Source of the DNA: Duganella sp. BJB480
GTDB taxonomy: Bacteria > Pseudomonadota > Gammaproteobacteria > Burkholderiales > Burkholderiaceae_D
DNA: 64,000 bases
NCBI GenBank assembly: GCA_003416985.1
Contig: QVIN01000002.1
Coordinates: 620,001-684,000 of the forward strand
Reading direction: 5' to 3'
Under the pieces are notes generated by a model. It did no database searches, had not been told where the DNA came from, and saw nothing but the letters and a program-made list of their open reading frames with translations. The translations under genes and the position numbers were made by a program. Positions 19,313-28,870 of this stretch are shown one piece after another (the first letter of the stretch is position 1; each line of letters opens with the position of its first letter).

Positions 19313-20131
19313 ATGTCCATCCTGTTAGCCATGACGCTTGCTGCAGCCTCCACTGTCCAGCCCAGCTGTTCCTGGGATCATCCGGGCGTCAATCCCTACA
19401 CCGGCAAGACCTCGGCCGCGATCGACCGCTACACCGATATCCCGGACGCCGTGCGCAGCACGCTCAAGCGCCGCATGGAGGAAGGTCAGTCCGACGACAA
19501 GGTCACCATCACCCGTGACGGCATCGCCGGCAAGAACCAGTACGACCCGACCATCCGCGACATGCACTTCGGCGCCGCCTCGGTGTGCACCACCGTCACC
19601 CGCGGCAAATGGAGCCCGCAGCGCCAGGAGCCGGGCGCGGTCTACTGCGTCGGCGAGCACTGCATCCTGGTACCGAAAATCTGCGGCAACGTCAGCCGCA
19701 TCACCCGCAAGCCGGACACGGTCGCCAAGGCGCCGGTCGCGCCGCCTCCGGTCGCCAAACTGGGGAACAAGGTGGGCAACAAGGACCTGGGCCTGGTCGA
19801 TGCCGAGCCCGTCGAGCCGGAAGAAGCGGAACCGGCGGATCGCACCAGCCAGCAACGCCAGGCCGCCCTGGACGCCTTCAAGCAAATCAATCCGCCGGGC
19901 GTCGAAGAATTCAACCTGCCGGAGAAGTTTGAATTCGAGACCGACCCAGACGGCAATCTGGTGGTGATCGACCCGCATCCGCTGACGCCCTTCCTGCCGC
20001 ACGGCGGCGACGACGGCATCTCGCCCGGCCCCAGCGCCGTGCCGGAAGCCGACACCTGGGCCATGCTGCTGGCCGGCCTGGGCATCCTGGGCGTGGCCGC
20101 GCGCCGCCGCCAGCGCCGCCAGCCGGGCTGA
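19313..20131 (+). CDS. Exported PEP-CTERM-like protein (MHFG type)
   Basis: 272 residues. A short hydrophobic N-terminus (SILLAMTLAAAST) looks like a signal peptide. The middle has four Cys (SCSWD, SVCTTV, VYCVGEHC) plus a fifth in KICGN, and the string DMHFGAASVC, which I associate with MHFG-family PEP-CTERM proteins. A Pro/Glu-rich linker leads to the end VPEADTWAMLLAGLGILGVA then a basic RRRQRR tail: a PEP-CTERM sorting signal with PEA instead of PEP. Such tails are processed by exosortase at the cell surface. The role of the protein is unknown. It lies between rpsB and map, genes usually adjacent. Confidence 0.82.
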   Translation: MSILLAMTLAAASTVQPSCSWDHPGVNPYTGKTSAAIDRYTDIPDAVRSTLKRRMEEGQSDDKVTITRDGIAGKNQYDPTIRDMHFGAASVCTTVTRGKWSPQRQEPGAVYCVGEHCILVPKICGNVSRITRKPDTVAKAPVAPPPVAKLGNKVGNKDLGLVDAEPVEPEEAEPADRTSQQRQAALDAFKQINPPGVEEFNLPEKFEFETDPDGNLVVIDPHPLTPFLPHGGDDGISPGPSAVPEADTWAMLLAGLGILGVAARRRQRRQPG

Positions 20132-20192
20132 GTCCCCCGCACCCGGCTGTGGCGCCCGCGCGCCACAGCGGGCACCATCCTTGCATTCCCGA

Positions 20193-20207
20193 GCGGGGCC
20201 GCCCCGC
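20193..20207 (+). terminator. Short GC hairpin after the PEP-CTERM gene
   Basis: GCGGGG (20193-20198), loop CCG, CCCCGC (20202-20207), followed by GTCGTTTATAATTT. Six GC pairs and a mixed T-rich tail; a weak terminator ending the exported-protein transcript 60 nt after its stop. Confidence 0.4.
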
Positions 20208-20213
20208 GTCGTT

Positions 20214-20219
20214 TATAAT
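20214..20219 (+). promoter_or_regulatory. Consensus -10 box upstream of map
   Basis: A perfect TATAAT lies 84 nt upstream of the map ATG, directly after the GC hairpin. The -35 region at 17-nt spacing (GAGCGG) is not recognisable, so this is only a partial promoter prediction, but it suggests map-glnD is transcribed independently of the preceding gene. Confidence 0.45.
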
Positions 20220-20303
20220 TTCAACATATTTGCACGCCGCGAGCCGATCCGATCCGCTCGCCGCCTGCGTTTTTACCGTTTACTTTGCTGATTGCGATCC
20301 ACT

Positions 20304-21125
20304 ATGTCTATTTCCATTAAATCCGCCGAAGATATCGCCGGCATGCGCGTGGCCGGCCGCCTGGGCTCCGAAGTGCTGGACTACATCACGCCCTTCGTCA
20401 AGGCCGGTGTGACCACCGGCGAACTGGATCGCCTCTGCCACGAATACATGGTCAACGTGCAGGGCACCATCCCGGCGCCGCTGAACTACTGCCCGCCCGG
20501 CTACACGCCCTACCCCAAGGCCATCTGCACCTCGGTCAACGACGTCATCTGCCACGGCATCCCCGGCGACAAGGTGCTCAAGAACGGCGACGTGGTCAAC
20601 CTCGACATCACCGTCATCAAGGACGGCTACCACGGCGACAACAGCCGCATGTTCTTCATCGGCGAACCGTCGATCCTGGCCAAGCGCCTGTCCGACATCA
20701 CCTACGAGTGCATGTGGCTGGGCATTTCCAAGGTCAAGCCGGGCGCCCACCTGGGCGACATCGGCCACGTGATCCAGCAGCACGCGGAAAAAGCCGGCTA
20801 CAGCGTGGTGCGCGAGTTCTGCGGCCACGGCATCGGCAAGATCTTCCACGAGGAACCGCAGGTGCTGCACTACGGCCGCCCCGGCACGCTCGACGAGCTG
20901 CAGCCGGGCATGATCTTCACCATCGAGCCGATGATCAACGCCGGCAAGCGCGAGATCCGCGAAATGGGCGACGGCTGGACCATCAAAACCAAGGACCGCA
21001 GCCTGTCGGCCCAGTGGGAACACACCATCCTGGTCACCGAGACCGGCTACGAGGTGCTGACGCTGTCGGCCGGCAGCCCGCCGCCGCCGGCGTTTATCGC
21101 CAACGCCGCTGCCGTCGCGGCATAG
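20304..21125 (+). CDS. map: Methionine aminopeptidase type I
   Basis: 273-residue dinuclear-metal enzyme removing the initiator Met. Typical blocks: [38 protein letters not shown], the metal ligands in [21 protein letters not shown] (both Asp), [20 protein letters not shown] (His), and the C-terminal Glu ligands in GMIFTIEPM and WEHTILVT. The ATG shown was preferred to a TTG 12 nt upstream; no strong ribosome site precedes either. Followed by glnD after 7 nt. Confidence 0.97.
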   Translation: MSISIKSAEDIAGMRVAGRLGSEVLDYITPFVKAGVTTGELDRLCHEYMVNVQGTIPAPLNYCPPGYTPYPKAICTSVNDVICHGIPGDKVLKNGDVVNLDITVIKDGYHGDNSRMFFIGEPSILAKRLSDITYECMWLGISKVKPGAHLGDIGHVIQQHAEKAGYSVVREFCGHGIGKIFHEEPQVLHYGRPGTLDELQPGMIFTIEPMINAGKREIREMGDGWTIKTKDRSLSAQWEHTILVTETGYEVLTLSAGSPPPPAFIANAAAVAA

Positions 21126-21132
21126 GTCCGGG

Positions 21133-23715
21133 ATGCCAGCCGCGGCGATGAAGAAGGAACTGCGCGAACAACTCAAGCGCCAGCTGAAGGCCGACCGCCA
21201 AGTCGTCATCGCCGGCTTCCAGGCGGACGGCATGCCGGAGAAGCTGCTGCGCAGCCTGCGCCAGAGCGTGGACGCGGTGCTGACCACGGCCTGGCACGAG
21301 GCCCGGCTGCCGGCCAACACCGCGCTGGTCGGCGTGGGCGGCTACGGCCGCGGCGAGCTGTTCCCCTATTCCGATGTCGACCTGCTGATCCTGCTCGAAA
21401 CAGCGCCGGACGCCGCCACCACCGCCAAGCTGGAGGAGCTGGTGCAGCTGCTGTGGGACCTGGGCCTGGAGATCGGCCACAGCATCCGCACCGTGGACGA
21501 GTGCCTGAGCGAATCGGCGGCCGACATCACCGTGCAGACCAGCCTGCTGGAAGCACGCCTGATCGTCGGCGACGAGCCGCTGTTCCAGCAACTGCAGCAG
21601 CGCTACCAGGCGGCGATGGACCCGCGCGCCTTCTACCACGCCAAGGTGCTGGAGATGCGCCAACGCCACGCCAAGTACGAGGACACCGCCTTCAGCCTGG
21701 AGCCGAACTGCAAGGAAAGCCCGGGCGGCCTGCGCGACCTGCAGGTGATCCTGTGGATGGTCAAGGCCGCCGGCCTGGCCAGCTCGTGGCGCACCCTGGC
21801 CACCAGCGGCCTGATCACGCAGACCGAGGCCAAGCAGCTGATGGAGAAGGAGCGCGCCTTCAAGGACATCCGCGTGCGCCTGCACCTGCACGCCGGCCGC
21901 CGCGAGGACCGGCTGGTGTTCGACGTCCAGACCGCCATCGCCGAATCGCTGGGCCTGCAGGCCACCGGCAGCGGCGTCAACATGCGCCGCGCCAGCGAGT
22001 ACCTGATGCAGCGCTACTACTGGGCCGCCAAGACCGTCACGCAGCTGAACACCATCCTGCTGCAGAACATCGAGGAGCGGCTGTTCCCCAAGTCGGGCGA
22101 GGCGGTACGCATCAACGAACGCTTCAACGACGTCAACGGCCTGATCGACATCAGCGACGACGACACCTTCGCCACCACGCCGTCGGCGATGCTGGAGATC
22201 TTCGTGCTGATGACCGAGCGCCCCTCGCTGCAAGGGATGACCTCGCGCACCATGCGCGCGCTGTGGCACGAGCGCTTCAAGATCGACGCCGCCTTCCGCG
22301 CCGATCCGGTCAACCGCGCGCTGTTCCTGCGCATCATGCAGGCGCCGGTGGGCATCATCCACGCGCTGCGCCGCATGAACGACCTGTCCATCCTGGGCCG
22401 CTACCTGCCCAACTTCCGCAAGATCGTCGGCCAGATGCAGCACGACCTGTTCCACGTCTACACGGTGGACCAGCACATCCTGATGGTGGTGCGTAACATG
22501 CGCCGCTTCACGATGGCCGAGCACGCGCACGAATACCCGTTCTGCAGCCAGCTGATGGCCAACTTCCCGCAGCCGTGGCTGCTGTACCTGGGCGCGCTGT
22601 TCCACGACATCGCCAAGGGCCGCGGCGGCGACCACTCCAAGCTGGGCACGGTCGACGCCGAGCAGTTCTGCGTCGAGCACGGCCTGAGCGCCGAGGATAC
22701 CGAGCTGGTGGTGTTCCTGGTCGAGAACCACCTGACCATGTCGCAGGTGGCGCAGAAGCAGGACCTGTCGGACCCGGACGTCATCGCCGCCTTCGCCAAA
22801 GTGGTCAAGGACGAGCGCCACCTGACCGCGCTGTACCTGCTGACGGTGGCCGACATCCGCGGCACCAGCCCCAAGGTGTGGAACGCGTGGAAGGCCAAGC
22901 TGCTCGAAGACCTGTACCGCATCACGCTGCGCGTGCTGGGCGGCGAGCCGCACAGCGCCGACCACGAACTGAAGAACCGCCAGCAGGAGGCGCTGGCCAC
23001 CTTGCGCCTGTACGGCCTGCCGCCGGACGCGCACGAGCCGTTCTGGAAGCAGCTCGACGTCGCCTACTTCCTGCGCCACGACGCCTCCGACATCGCCTGG
23101 CAGACGCGCGCGCTGTACGACCGCTTCACCAGCGACCGGCCGGTGGTCAAGTGCCGCCTGGCGCCAATTGGAGAGGGCTTGCAGATCGCGGTCTACATCA
23201 AGGACCAGCCGGACCTGTTCGCGCGCATCTGCAGCTACTTCGACCGCAAGAACTTCAGCATCCTGGACGCCAAGATCCACACCACGCGCCACGGCTACGC
23301 GCTCGACACCTTCCTGGTGACCGAGCAGAACTTCGCCAAGAGCTACCGCGACATCATCAGCCTGATCGAGCACGAGCTGTGCGCGCTGCTGACCAACCCG
23401 GAACCGCTGCCGGCGCCGGGCAAGGGCCGGCTGTCGCGGCTGTCGCGCACCTTCCCGATCCAGCCGACGGTGGACCTGCGCCCGGACGAGCGCGGCCAGT
23501 ACTACCTGCTGTCGGTGGCCGCCAACGACCGCACCGGCCTGCTGTACTCGATCGCCAACGTGCTCACCAAGTACAAGATCAACCTGCACACCGCCAAGGT
23601 GATGACGCTGGGCGAGCGCGTGGAGGACGTGTTCCTCATCGACGGCGCCACACTCAACAACGCCCGCAGCCAGATCCAGCTCGAAACCGACCTGCTGGAC
23701 GCGATCAAGGTATAA
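21133..23715 (+). CDS. glnD: [Protein-PII] uridylyltransferase / uridylyl-removing enzyme
   Basis: 860-residue glutamine sensor that uridylylates PII when glutamine is low and removes UMP when it is high, controlling glutamine synthetase and NtrBC. Domains in order: nucleotidyltransferase with [17 protein letters not shown] (metal Asp81 and Asp83), an HD phosphohydrolase domain with [14 protein letters not shown] (His491-Asp492), and two C-terminal ACT domains (from about residue 685 and 795). Size and order match the family. It is the only general nitrogen-status regulator in the window and stands near the urea transport module. Confidence 0.98.
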   Translation: MPAAAMKKELREQLKRQLKADRQVVIAGFQADGMPEKLLRSLRQSVDAVLTTAWHEARLPANTALVGVGGYGRGELFPYSDVDLLILLETAPDAATTAKLEELVQLLWDLGLEIGHSIRTVDECLSESAADITVQTSLLEARLIVGDEPLFQQLQQRYQAAMDPRAFYHAKVLEMRQRHAKYEDTAFSLEPNCKESPGGLRDLQVILWMVKAAGLASSWRTLATSGLITQTEAKQLMEKERAFKDIRVRLHLHAGRREDRLVFDVQTAIAESLGLQATGSGVNMRRASEYLMQRYYWAAKTVTQLNTILLQNIEERLFPKSGEAVRINERFNDVNGLIDISDDDTFATTPSAMLEIFVLMTERPSLQGMTSRTMRALWHERFKIDAAFRADPVNRALFLRIMQAPVGIIHALRRMNDLSILGRYLPNFRKIVGQMQHDLFHVYTVDQHILMVVRNMRRFTMAEHAHEYPFCSQLMANFPQPWLLYLGALFHDIAKGRGGDHSKLGTVDAEQFCVEHGLSAEDTELVVFLVENHLTMSQVAQKQDLSDPDVIAAFAKVVKDERHLTALYLLTVADIRGTSPKVWNAWKAKLLEDLYRITLRVLGGEPHSADHELKNRQQEALATLRLYGLPPDAHEPFWKQLDVAYFLRHDASDIAWQTRALYDRFTSDRPVVKCRLAPIGEGLQIAVYIKDQPDLFARICSYFDRKNFSILDAKIHTTRHGYALDTFLVTEQNFAKSYRDIISLIEHELCALLTNPEPLPAPGKGRLSRLSRTFPIQPTVDLRPDERGQYYLLSVAANDRTGLLYSIANVLTKYKINLHTAKVMTLGERVEDVFLIDGATLNNARSQIQLETDLLDAIKV

Positions 23716-23746
23716 ACTTAGCTTCACCTTTCATAGAAAACGCATC

Positions 23747-24496
23747 ATGTCCGAAGAATTATTACGCCTGTCCAAACGCATGTCCGAACTGGGCCTGTGC
23801 TCGCGCCGTGAGGCCGACGAGTGGATAGCGCGCGGCTGGGTACGGGTGGACGGCCAGGTCGTCTCCGAACTCGGCACCAAGATCTACCCGAGCCAGCGCG
23901 TCACGGTCGAGCGCCAGGCCGCCGCCGAGCAGTCCAAGCGCGTGACCGTGCTGATCAACAAGCCGATGGGCTACGTCAGCGGCCAGGCCGAGGACGGCTA
24001 CCAGCCGGCCGTGGTGCTGGTCAAGCCGGAGAACCGCTGGCCGGACGATCCGTCGCCGGAGATCTTCCACCCCACCCAGCTGCGCTCGCTGGTGCCGGCC
24101 GGCCGCCTGGACATCGACTCGGTCGGCCTGCTGGTGCTGACCCAGGACGGCCGCGTGGCCAAGCACCTGATCGGCGAAACCACCGACGTCGACAAGGAAT
24201 ACCTGGTGCGGGTCGAATACACCAAACCGGGCAAGCTGCCCGATAGCGACCTGAAAAAACTCAACCACGGCCTGTGGATGGACGGCAAGCCGCTGCTGCC
24301 GGCCAAGGTGCGCTGGCAGAACGACGACCAGCTCAGCTTCACGCTGCGCGAAGGCAAGAAACGCCAGATCCGTCGCATGTGCGACATGGTCGGACTCAAG
24401 GTAGTCGGTTTGAAACGTGTACGTATCGGCAAGGTCAAGCTGGGCGACCTGCCGGTGGGTCAATGGCGCTATCTGCGCCCCGAAGAACAGTTCTGA
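23747..24496 (+). CDS. Pseudouridine synthase, RsuA/RluB/RluE/RluF family
   Basis: 249 residues: an N-terminal S4 RNA-binding domain (RLSKRMSELGLCSRREADEW, about 5-55), then the synthase domain with INKPMGYVSGQ and the catalytic motif GRLDIDSVGLLVLT (Asp122), and a C-terminal REGKKRQIRRMCDMVGLKV block. The presence of S4 and the overall pattern resemble RluF (23S rRNA U2604), but the exact target is inferred. It follows glnD by 31 nt on the same strand. Confidence 0.9.
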   Translation: MSEELLRLSKRMSELGLCSRREADEWIARGWVRVDGQVVSELGTKIYPSQRVTVERQAAAEQSKRVTVLINKPMGYVSGQAEDGYQPAVVLVKPENRWPDDPSPEIFHPTQLRSLVPAGRLDIDSVGLLVLTQDGRVAKHLIGETTDVDKEYLVRVEYTKPGKLPDSDLKKLNHGLWMDGKPLLPAKVRWQNDDQLSFTLREGKKRQIRRMCDMVGLKVVGLKRVRIGKVKLGDLPVGQWRYLRPEEQF

Positions 24497-24629
24497 TCAG
24501 GCAGGCGTGGACCAGAACGCACAGTGACCGAAATATTCTTGCCATTTAGCAAGCCAAGAGCGCGAATAGATTGTAAACTGTGTGGATCGACCTCGCATCG
24601 TAGAGTCATTACCAAAGAGATATGCCGTC

Positions 24630-25394
24630 GTGAACGATCCTATACCAAATGAATTTCGCCGCGGCCCGCCCAGCCTAAAAGACGCTGTGGAACCCATACC
24701 GGCGGGTTCGAAGCCGCATGACATGACCGATGAGCATGACATCGGCGATTCGCTGACCCTGCTCGCCGACAACGGCGACCCGATCTCGATTTATCCGTCC
24801 AGCACCACCAATGTGGTGATGGCGCGCATCAAGTCGGTCGATCCCGAGAATCCGTACTTTGTGCTGGAGCTCAACGAGGGCGAGTTCCTGCCGCCCGGCG
24901 ACGCCATCTTCGTGGCCTGGCTGCGCTCGGCCAAGATCCAGTTCAAGCTCACCTCGGCGGACTGGGCATGCAAGCCCGGCGAGCCGACGCTGATCCCGCT
25001 GGAATTCCCGCTCAAGTGCCAGGTGCTGAACCGCCGCGCCTCGACCCGGCTGGAAACCCCGCTCGGCATCTACTACATGGCCTCGTTTGTCCTGAACGGC
25101 AAGCCCTACGAACTGCAGCTGTACGACTTCTCGGCCGGCGGCGTCGGCATGCGGGCGCCGCCGCGCGACTGCGTCGGCCTGTACGTGGGCCGCAAGCTGC
25201 AGCGCGTGCGGCTGGAGCTGGGCCCGGATTCGGTGATGATCGCCGACCTGGAGATCCGCCTGTCGCGCACCTTCCGCTCCTTCCTGCTGGGCGAGCAGGT
25301 GCAGATCGGCTGCCAGTTCCTCAACCTGTCGCCGTCGATGCAGGAAGAACTGTCCCGCCTGCTGGACAAACTCAACAGCGGCAAGCAACGCTGA
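24630..25394 (+). CDS. ycgR: YcgR-type flagellar brake protein (PilZ)
   Basis: About 254-residue c-di-GMP effector that slows the flagellar motor when c-di-GMP is high. The N-terminal YcgR domain (about 35-140) is followed by PilZ with both ligand motifs: the RxxxR in LNRRASTRLETP and the DxSxxG in LYDFSAGGVGM. The start is uncertain: I took a GTG (VNDPIPNEF) with AAAGAG about 10 nt upstream; a GTG 48 nt upstream and an ATG at 24723 are alternatives. A rho-independent terminator follows. Confidence 0.88.
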   Translation: MNDPIPNEFRRGPPSLKDAVEPIPAGSKPHDMTDEHDIGDSLTLLADNGDPISIYPSSTTNVVMARIKSVDPENPYFVLELNEGEFLPPGDAIFVAWLRSAKIQFKLTSADWACKPGEPTLIPLEFPLKCQVLNRRASTRLETPLGIYYMASFVLNGKPYELQLYDFSAGGVGMRAPPRDCVGLYVGRKLQRVRLELGPDSVMIADLEIRLSRTFRSFLLGEQVQIGCQFLNLSPSMQEELSRLLDKLNSGKQR

Positions 25395-25420
25395 ACTTGC
25401 CGGGCATGCAACTTGCTTAA

Positions 25421-25448
25421 AAAAAGCAGCTTAATAGCTGCTTTTTTT
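25421..25448 (+). terminator. Rho-independent terminator after ycgR, abutting the kinase start
   Basis: 10-bp stem AAAAAGCAGC (25421-25430), 6-nt loop, GCTGCTTTTT (25437-25446), ending in seven T. It is symmetric enough to work on both strands. It ends only 11 nt before the ATG of the permease-kinase gene, so that gene must be read from a promoter overlapping the hairpin or by read-through. Confidence 0.88.
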
Positions 25449-25459
25449 ATGGGCCCGGC

Positions 25460-28400
25460 ATGACAAGCACAGAGACCGAACCGACGCAGCGCATCGTCAA
25501 GATCCGCCGCGACTACAACACCTGGGTGGCCAGCGAAACCATCGAGGACTACGCGCTGCGCTACACGCCGCGCGCGTTCCGCAAATGGTCGGTGTTCCGG
25601 GTCTCCAACACGGCGTTCGGCGCGATCTCCTTCCTGGTGCTGGAGGCGATCGGCGGCACCATCACCGTCAACTACGGCTTCATCAACGCGCTGTGGGCCA
25701 TCATGGCGGTGGGCCTGATCATCTTCCTCACCGGCCTGCCGATCAGCTACTACGCCGCCACCTACGGCGTCGACATGGACCTGCTGACGCGCGGCGCCGG
25801 CTTCGGCTACATCGGCTCGACGATATCGTCCTTCGTCTACGCCTCGTTCACCTTCATCCTGTTCGCGCTGGAGGCAGCCATCATGGCCTACGCGCTGGAG
25901 CTGTACTTCCACCTGCCGCTCTACCTGGGTTACATGGTCAGCGCCCTGATCGTGATCCCGCTGGTGACGCACGGCGTCACGCTGATCAGCCGCATCCAGA
26001 TGCTGACGCAGCCGGTGTGGCTGGTGCTCATGGCCCTGCCCTTCATCGCCATCCTGCGCAAGCAGCCGGAATTGCTGCCGCAACTGCTGCACTACGCCGG
26101 CCGCTCCGGCGAGAACGGCCACTTCAACGTGCTGATGTTCGGCGCCGCCACGGCGGTCGGCGTGGCGCTGATCACGCAGATCGGCGAGCAGGTCGACTTC
26201 CTGCGCTTCATGCCCCAGAAGACCGCCGCCAACCGCTTCCGCTGGCACATGGGCGTGTTGATCGCGGGGCCGGGCTGGATCCTGCTCGGCATCGCCAAGA
26301 TGCTGGGCGGCGCGCTGCTGGCCTTCCTGGCGGTCAGCAGCGCGGTGCCGCTGGCGCAGGCCGTCAACCCGACGCAGATGTACCTGGCCGGCTTCGGCCA
26401 GGTGTTCGCCAACCCTTCGACGGCGCTGCTGGCGACCGCGCTGCTGGTGGTGATCTCGCAGGTCAAGATCAACATGACCAACGCCTATGCCGGCTCGCTG
26501 GCCTGGTCCAACTTCTTCGCGCGGCTCACGCACAGCCATCCGGGGCGCGTGGTGTGGGCCGTGTTCAACGCGCTGATCGCCGTGCTGCTGATGGAGCTGG
26601 ACGTGTTCCAGGCGCTCGACCAGGTGCTCGGCCTGTACTCCAACATCGCCATCTCGTGGATCACGGCGGTGGTGGCGGACCTGGTGGTCAACAAGCCGCT
26701 GGGCCTGAGCCCCAAGGGCATCGAGTTCCGCCGCGCCTACCTGTACGACATCAACCCGGTCGGCGTCGGCGCCATGCTGCTGGCGTCGGCCCTGTCGGTG
26801 GCGGCGTTCATGGGATTGTTCGGCCACCAGGCGCAGGCCTTCTCCGCCTTCATCGCGCTGCTGACGGCCTTCGTGGCCGCGCCGCTGATCGCCATCGCCA
26901 CCAGGGGCAAGTACTACACCGCCCGCAAGCCGGTACACGTGCACAGCAAGACCTGCGTGATCTGCGAAAAGGAATACGAGTCCGAGGACATGGCGCACTG
27001 CCCCGCCTACCAAGGCTCGATCTGCTCCCTGTGCTGCTGCCTGGACGCGCGCTGCAACGACGTCTGCAAGCCGCACGCGAAGGTGTCGTCGCAATGGCAG
27101 GCGGCGATGCAGGCGCTGCTGCCCAAGTCCCTGTGGCGCTACCTGAGCAGCGGACTGGGACACTACCTGCTGCTGATGATCGTCACGGTGCTGTTCTTCG
27201 GCGCGCTGCTTGGCCTGATCTACTACCACGAACAATCGGTGCTGCCGGCCGGCGACGCCGCGCTGCTGCCGCAACTGCGGCTGGTGTTCTTCAAGATCTT
27301 CGCGGCGCTGCTGCTCACCAGCGGCATCGTCGCCTGGTGGCTCGTGCTGACCAGCGAAAGCCGGCGCGTGGCGCAGGAGGAATCGAACCGCCAGACCGGC
27401 CTGCTGACGCGCGAGATCGAACTGCACAGCCAGACCGACGCCCAGCTCCAGCAAGCCAAGAAGACCGCCGACCTGGCCAACCAGGCCAAGAGCCGCTACA
27501 TCGCCGGCATCAGCCACGAGATCCGCACGCCGCTCAACTCCATCCTCGGCTACGCGCAGCTGCTGGACAACGACCCGTCGATACCGGAGCACCGCCAGCA
27601 GGCGATCCGTGTGATCCGTGGCAGCGGCGAGCACCTGCTGTCGCTGATCGAGGGCACGCTGGACATCGCCCGCATCGAGGGCGGCAAATTCAACTTCGAC
27701 ATGAAGGAGCTGAACTTCCCCGACTTCATCGGCCAGATCGTGCGTATGTTCGAACTGCAGGCGGCCAACAAGGGCCTGGCCTTCCGCTACGAGCTGACCG
27801 GCGTGCTGCCGCGCATCGTGCGCGCCGACCGCAAGCGGCTGGGGCAAATCCTCATCAACATCCTCGGCAACGCGGTCAAGTTCACCAGCAGCGGCGGCAT
27901 CGTGCTGCGGCTGCAGTATGCGCGCGAGATGGCCTCGTTCGAAATCGAGGACACCGGCCCCGGCATCCTGCAGGAGGAGATCGACCATATCTTCGAGCCC
28001 TTCTCGCGCGGCAGCGCCAGCGCGCACGCCAACGCCAGCGGCACCGGCCTTGGCCTGCCGATCTCCAAGATGCTGACGCAGCTGATGGGCGGCGAACTGA
28101 ATATCCGCAGCACGCCGCAGCAAGGCAGCGTGTTCCACATCCGCCTGTTCCTGCCCAGCGTGCACGCCTCAGCGCGCGAGCTGCAACGGCTGGAGCAGCC
28201 CTCGGCGCAGCGCACCGGCTACCACGGCACGCGGCGCCGCATCCTGGTGGTGGACAACGAGCGGGTGGACCGCGAGATGCTGCTCAACATCCTCCAGCCG
28301 CTGGGCTTCGAAGTGGCGCTGGCCGAATCCGGCCTGGAATGCCTGGACCTGCACGCCTCCTTCCAGCCGGACCTGATCCTGATGGACCTGGCCATGCCGG

Positions 28401-28870
28401 CCATGGATGGCTGGGAAGCCAGCTACATCCTGCGCCGCCGCCAGCTGTCGCAGGTGCCGATCGCCATCGTCTCCGCCAACGCCTTCGACAAGGGCATGGA
28501 AAACGCGGCCGGCATCACGGCGGCGGACTTCATCGTCAAGCCGGTCAACGTGGCCGAGCTGCTGGACTGGATAGGCCAGCGCCTGGCGCTGGAGTGGATC
28601 ACGCAGCCCGCCATCAGCATCGAGGTGGCTGCGGCCGCGCCGGAGCTGAAGCAATTGATACTGCCGCCCACCGCGTACCTGGAAGCCTTGAATGAACTGG
28701 TCCGCATCGGCTATGTGCGCGGCATCCAGAACAAGCTCGATGAAATCAGCGCGCTCGATGCGCGCTACCTGCACTTCACGCAGACCATGCGCAACTACGC
28801 CGCCCGCTTCCAATTGGACGCGATGGCCGACTTCCTCCGAAAGAACCAAGACAATGAACTTCAACACTGA
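25460..28870 (+). CDS. NCS1-permease-like sensor / hybrid histidine kinase fusion
   Basis: 1136 residues. About 30-480: an NCS1 (nucleobase/cytosine permease-like) domain with about twelve hydrophobic segments, opening ASETIEDYALRYTPRAFRKW. Residues 499-536: a nine-cysteine cluster (CVIC, HCPAY, ICSLCCCLDARC, VCK) that looks metal-binding. Two further membrane segments (about 570 and 610) lead to a histidine kinase (HEIRTPLN with His686; ATPase motifs NILGNAVKF, DTGPGI, GTGLGL), a receiver (Asp976 in LILMDLAMP) and a helical C-terminal tail. It probably senses, and may transport, a nitrogen compound. Its stop codon lies inside the next gene, a LuxR-type regulator, and the urt urea operon is convergent 2 kb away. 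Confidence 0.92.
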   Translation: MTSTETEPTQRIVKIRRDYNTWVASETIEDYALRYTPRAFRKWSVFRVSNTAFGAISFLVLEAIGGTITVNYGFINALWAIMAVGLIIFLTGLPISYYAATYGVDMDLLTRGAGFGYIGSTISSFVYASFTFILFALEAAIMAYALELYFHLPLYLGYMVSALIVIPLVTHGVTLISRIQMLTQPVWLVLMALPFIAILRKQPELLPQLLHYAGRSGENGHFNVLMFGAATAVGVALITQIGEQVDFLRFMPQKTAANRFRWHMGVLIAGPGWILLGIAKMLGGALLAFLAVSSAVPLAQAVNPTQMYLAGFGQVFANPSTALLATALLVVISQVKINMTNAYAGSLAWSNFFARLTHSHPGRVVWAVFNALIAVLLMELDVFQALDQVLGLYSNIAISWITAVVADLVVNKPLGLSPKGIEFRRAYLYDINPVGVGAMLLASALSVAAFMGLFGHQAQAFSAFIALLTAFVAAPLIAIATRGKYYTARKPVHVHSKTCVICEKEYESEDMAHCPAYQGSICSLCCCLDARCNDVCKPHAKVSSQWQAAMQALLPKSLWRYLSSGLGHYLLLMIVTVLFFGALLGLIYYHEQSVLPAGDAALLPQLRLVFFKIFAALLLTSGIVAWWLVLTSESRRVAQEESNRQTGLLTREIELHSQTDAQLQQAKKTADLANQAKSRYIAGISHEIRTPLNSILGYAQLLDNDPSIPEHRQQAIRVIRGSGEHLLSLIEGTLDIARIEGGKFNFDMKELNFPDFIGQIVRMFELQAANKGLAFRYELTGVLPRIVRADRKRLGQILINILGNAVKFTSSGGIVLRLQYAREMASFEIEDTGPGILQEEIDHIFEPFSRGSASAHANASGTGLGLPISKMLTQLMGGELNIRSTPQQGSVFHIRLFLPSVHASARELQRLEQPSAQRTGYHGTRRRILVVDNERVDREMLLNILQPLGFEVALAESGLECLDLHASFQPDLILMDLAMPAMDGWEASYILRRRQLSQVPIAIVSANAFDKGMENAAGITAADFIVKPVNVAELLDWIGQRLALEWITQPAISIEVAAAAPELKQLILPPTAYLEALNELVRIGYVRGIQNKLDEISALDARYLHFTQTMRNYAARFQLDAMADFLRKNQDNELQH

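Noticed and set aside
21094..23727. 877-codon open frame antisense to glnD
   Set aside because: GC-rich codon bias removes stop codons from antisense frames; the glnD frame has clear catalytic motifs while the antisense product is His/Arg/Val-rich without any recognisable motif. The same applies to long antisense frames over the kinase gene, smc, bamA, DUF1631 and gcvP.
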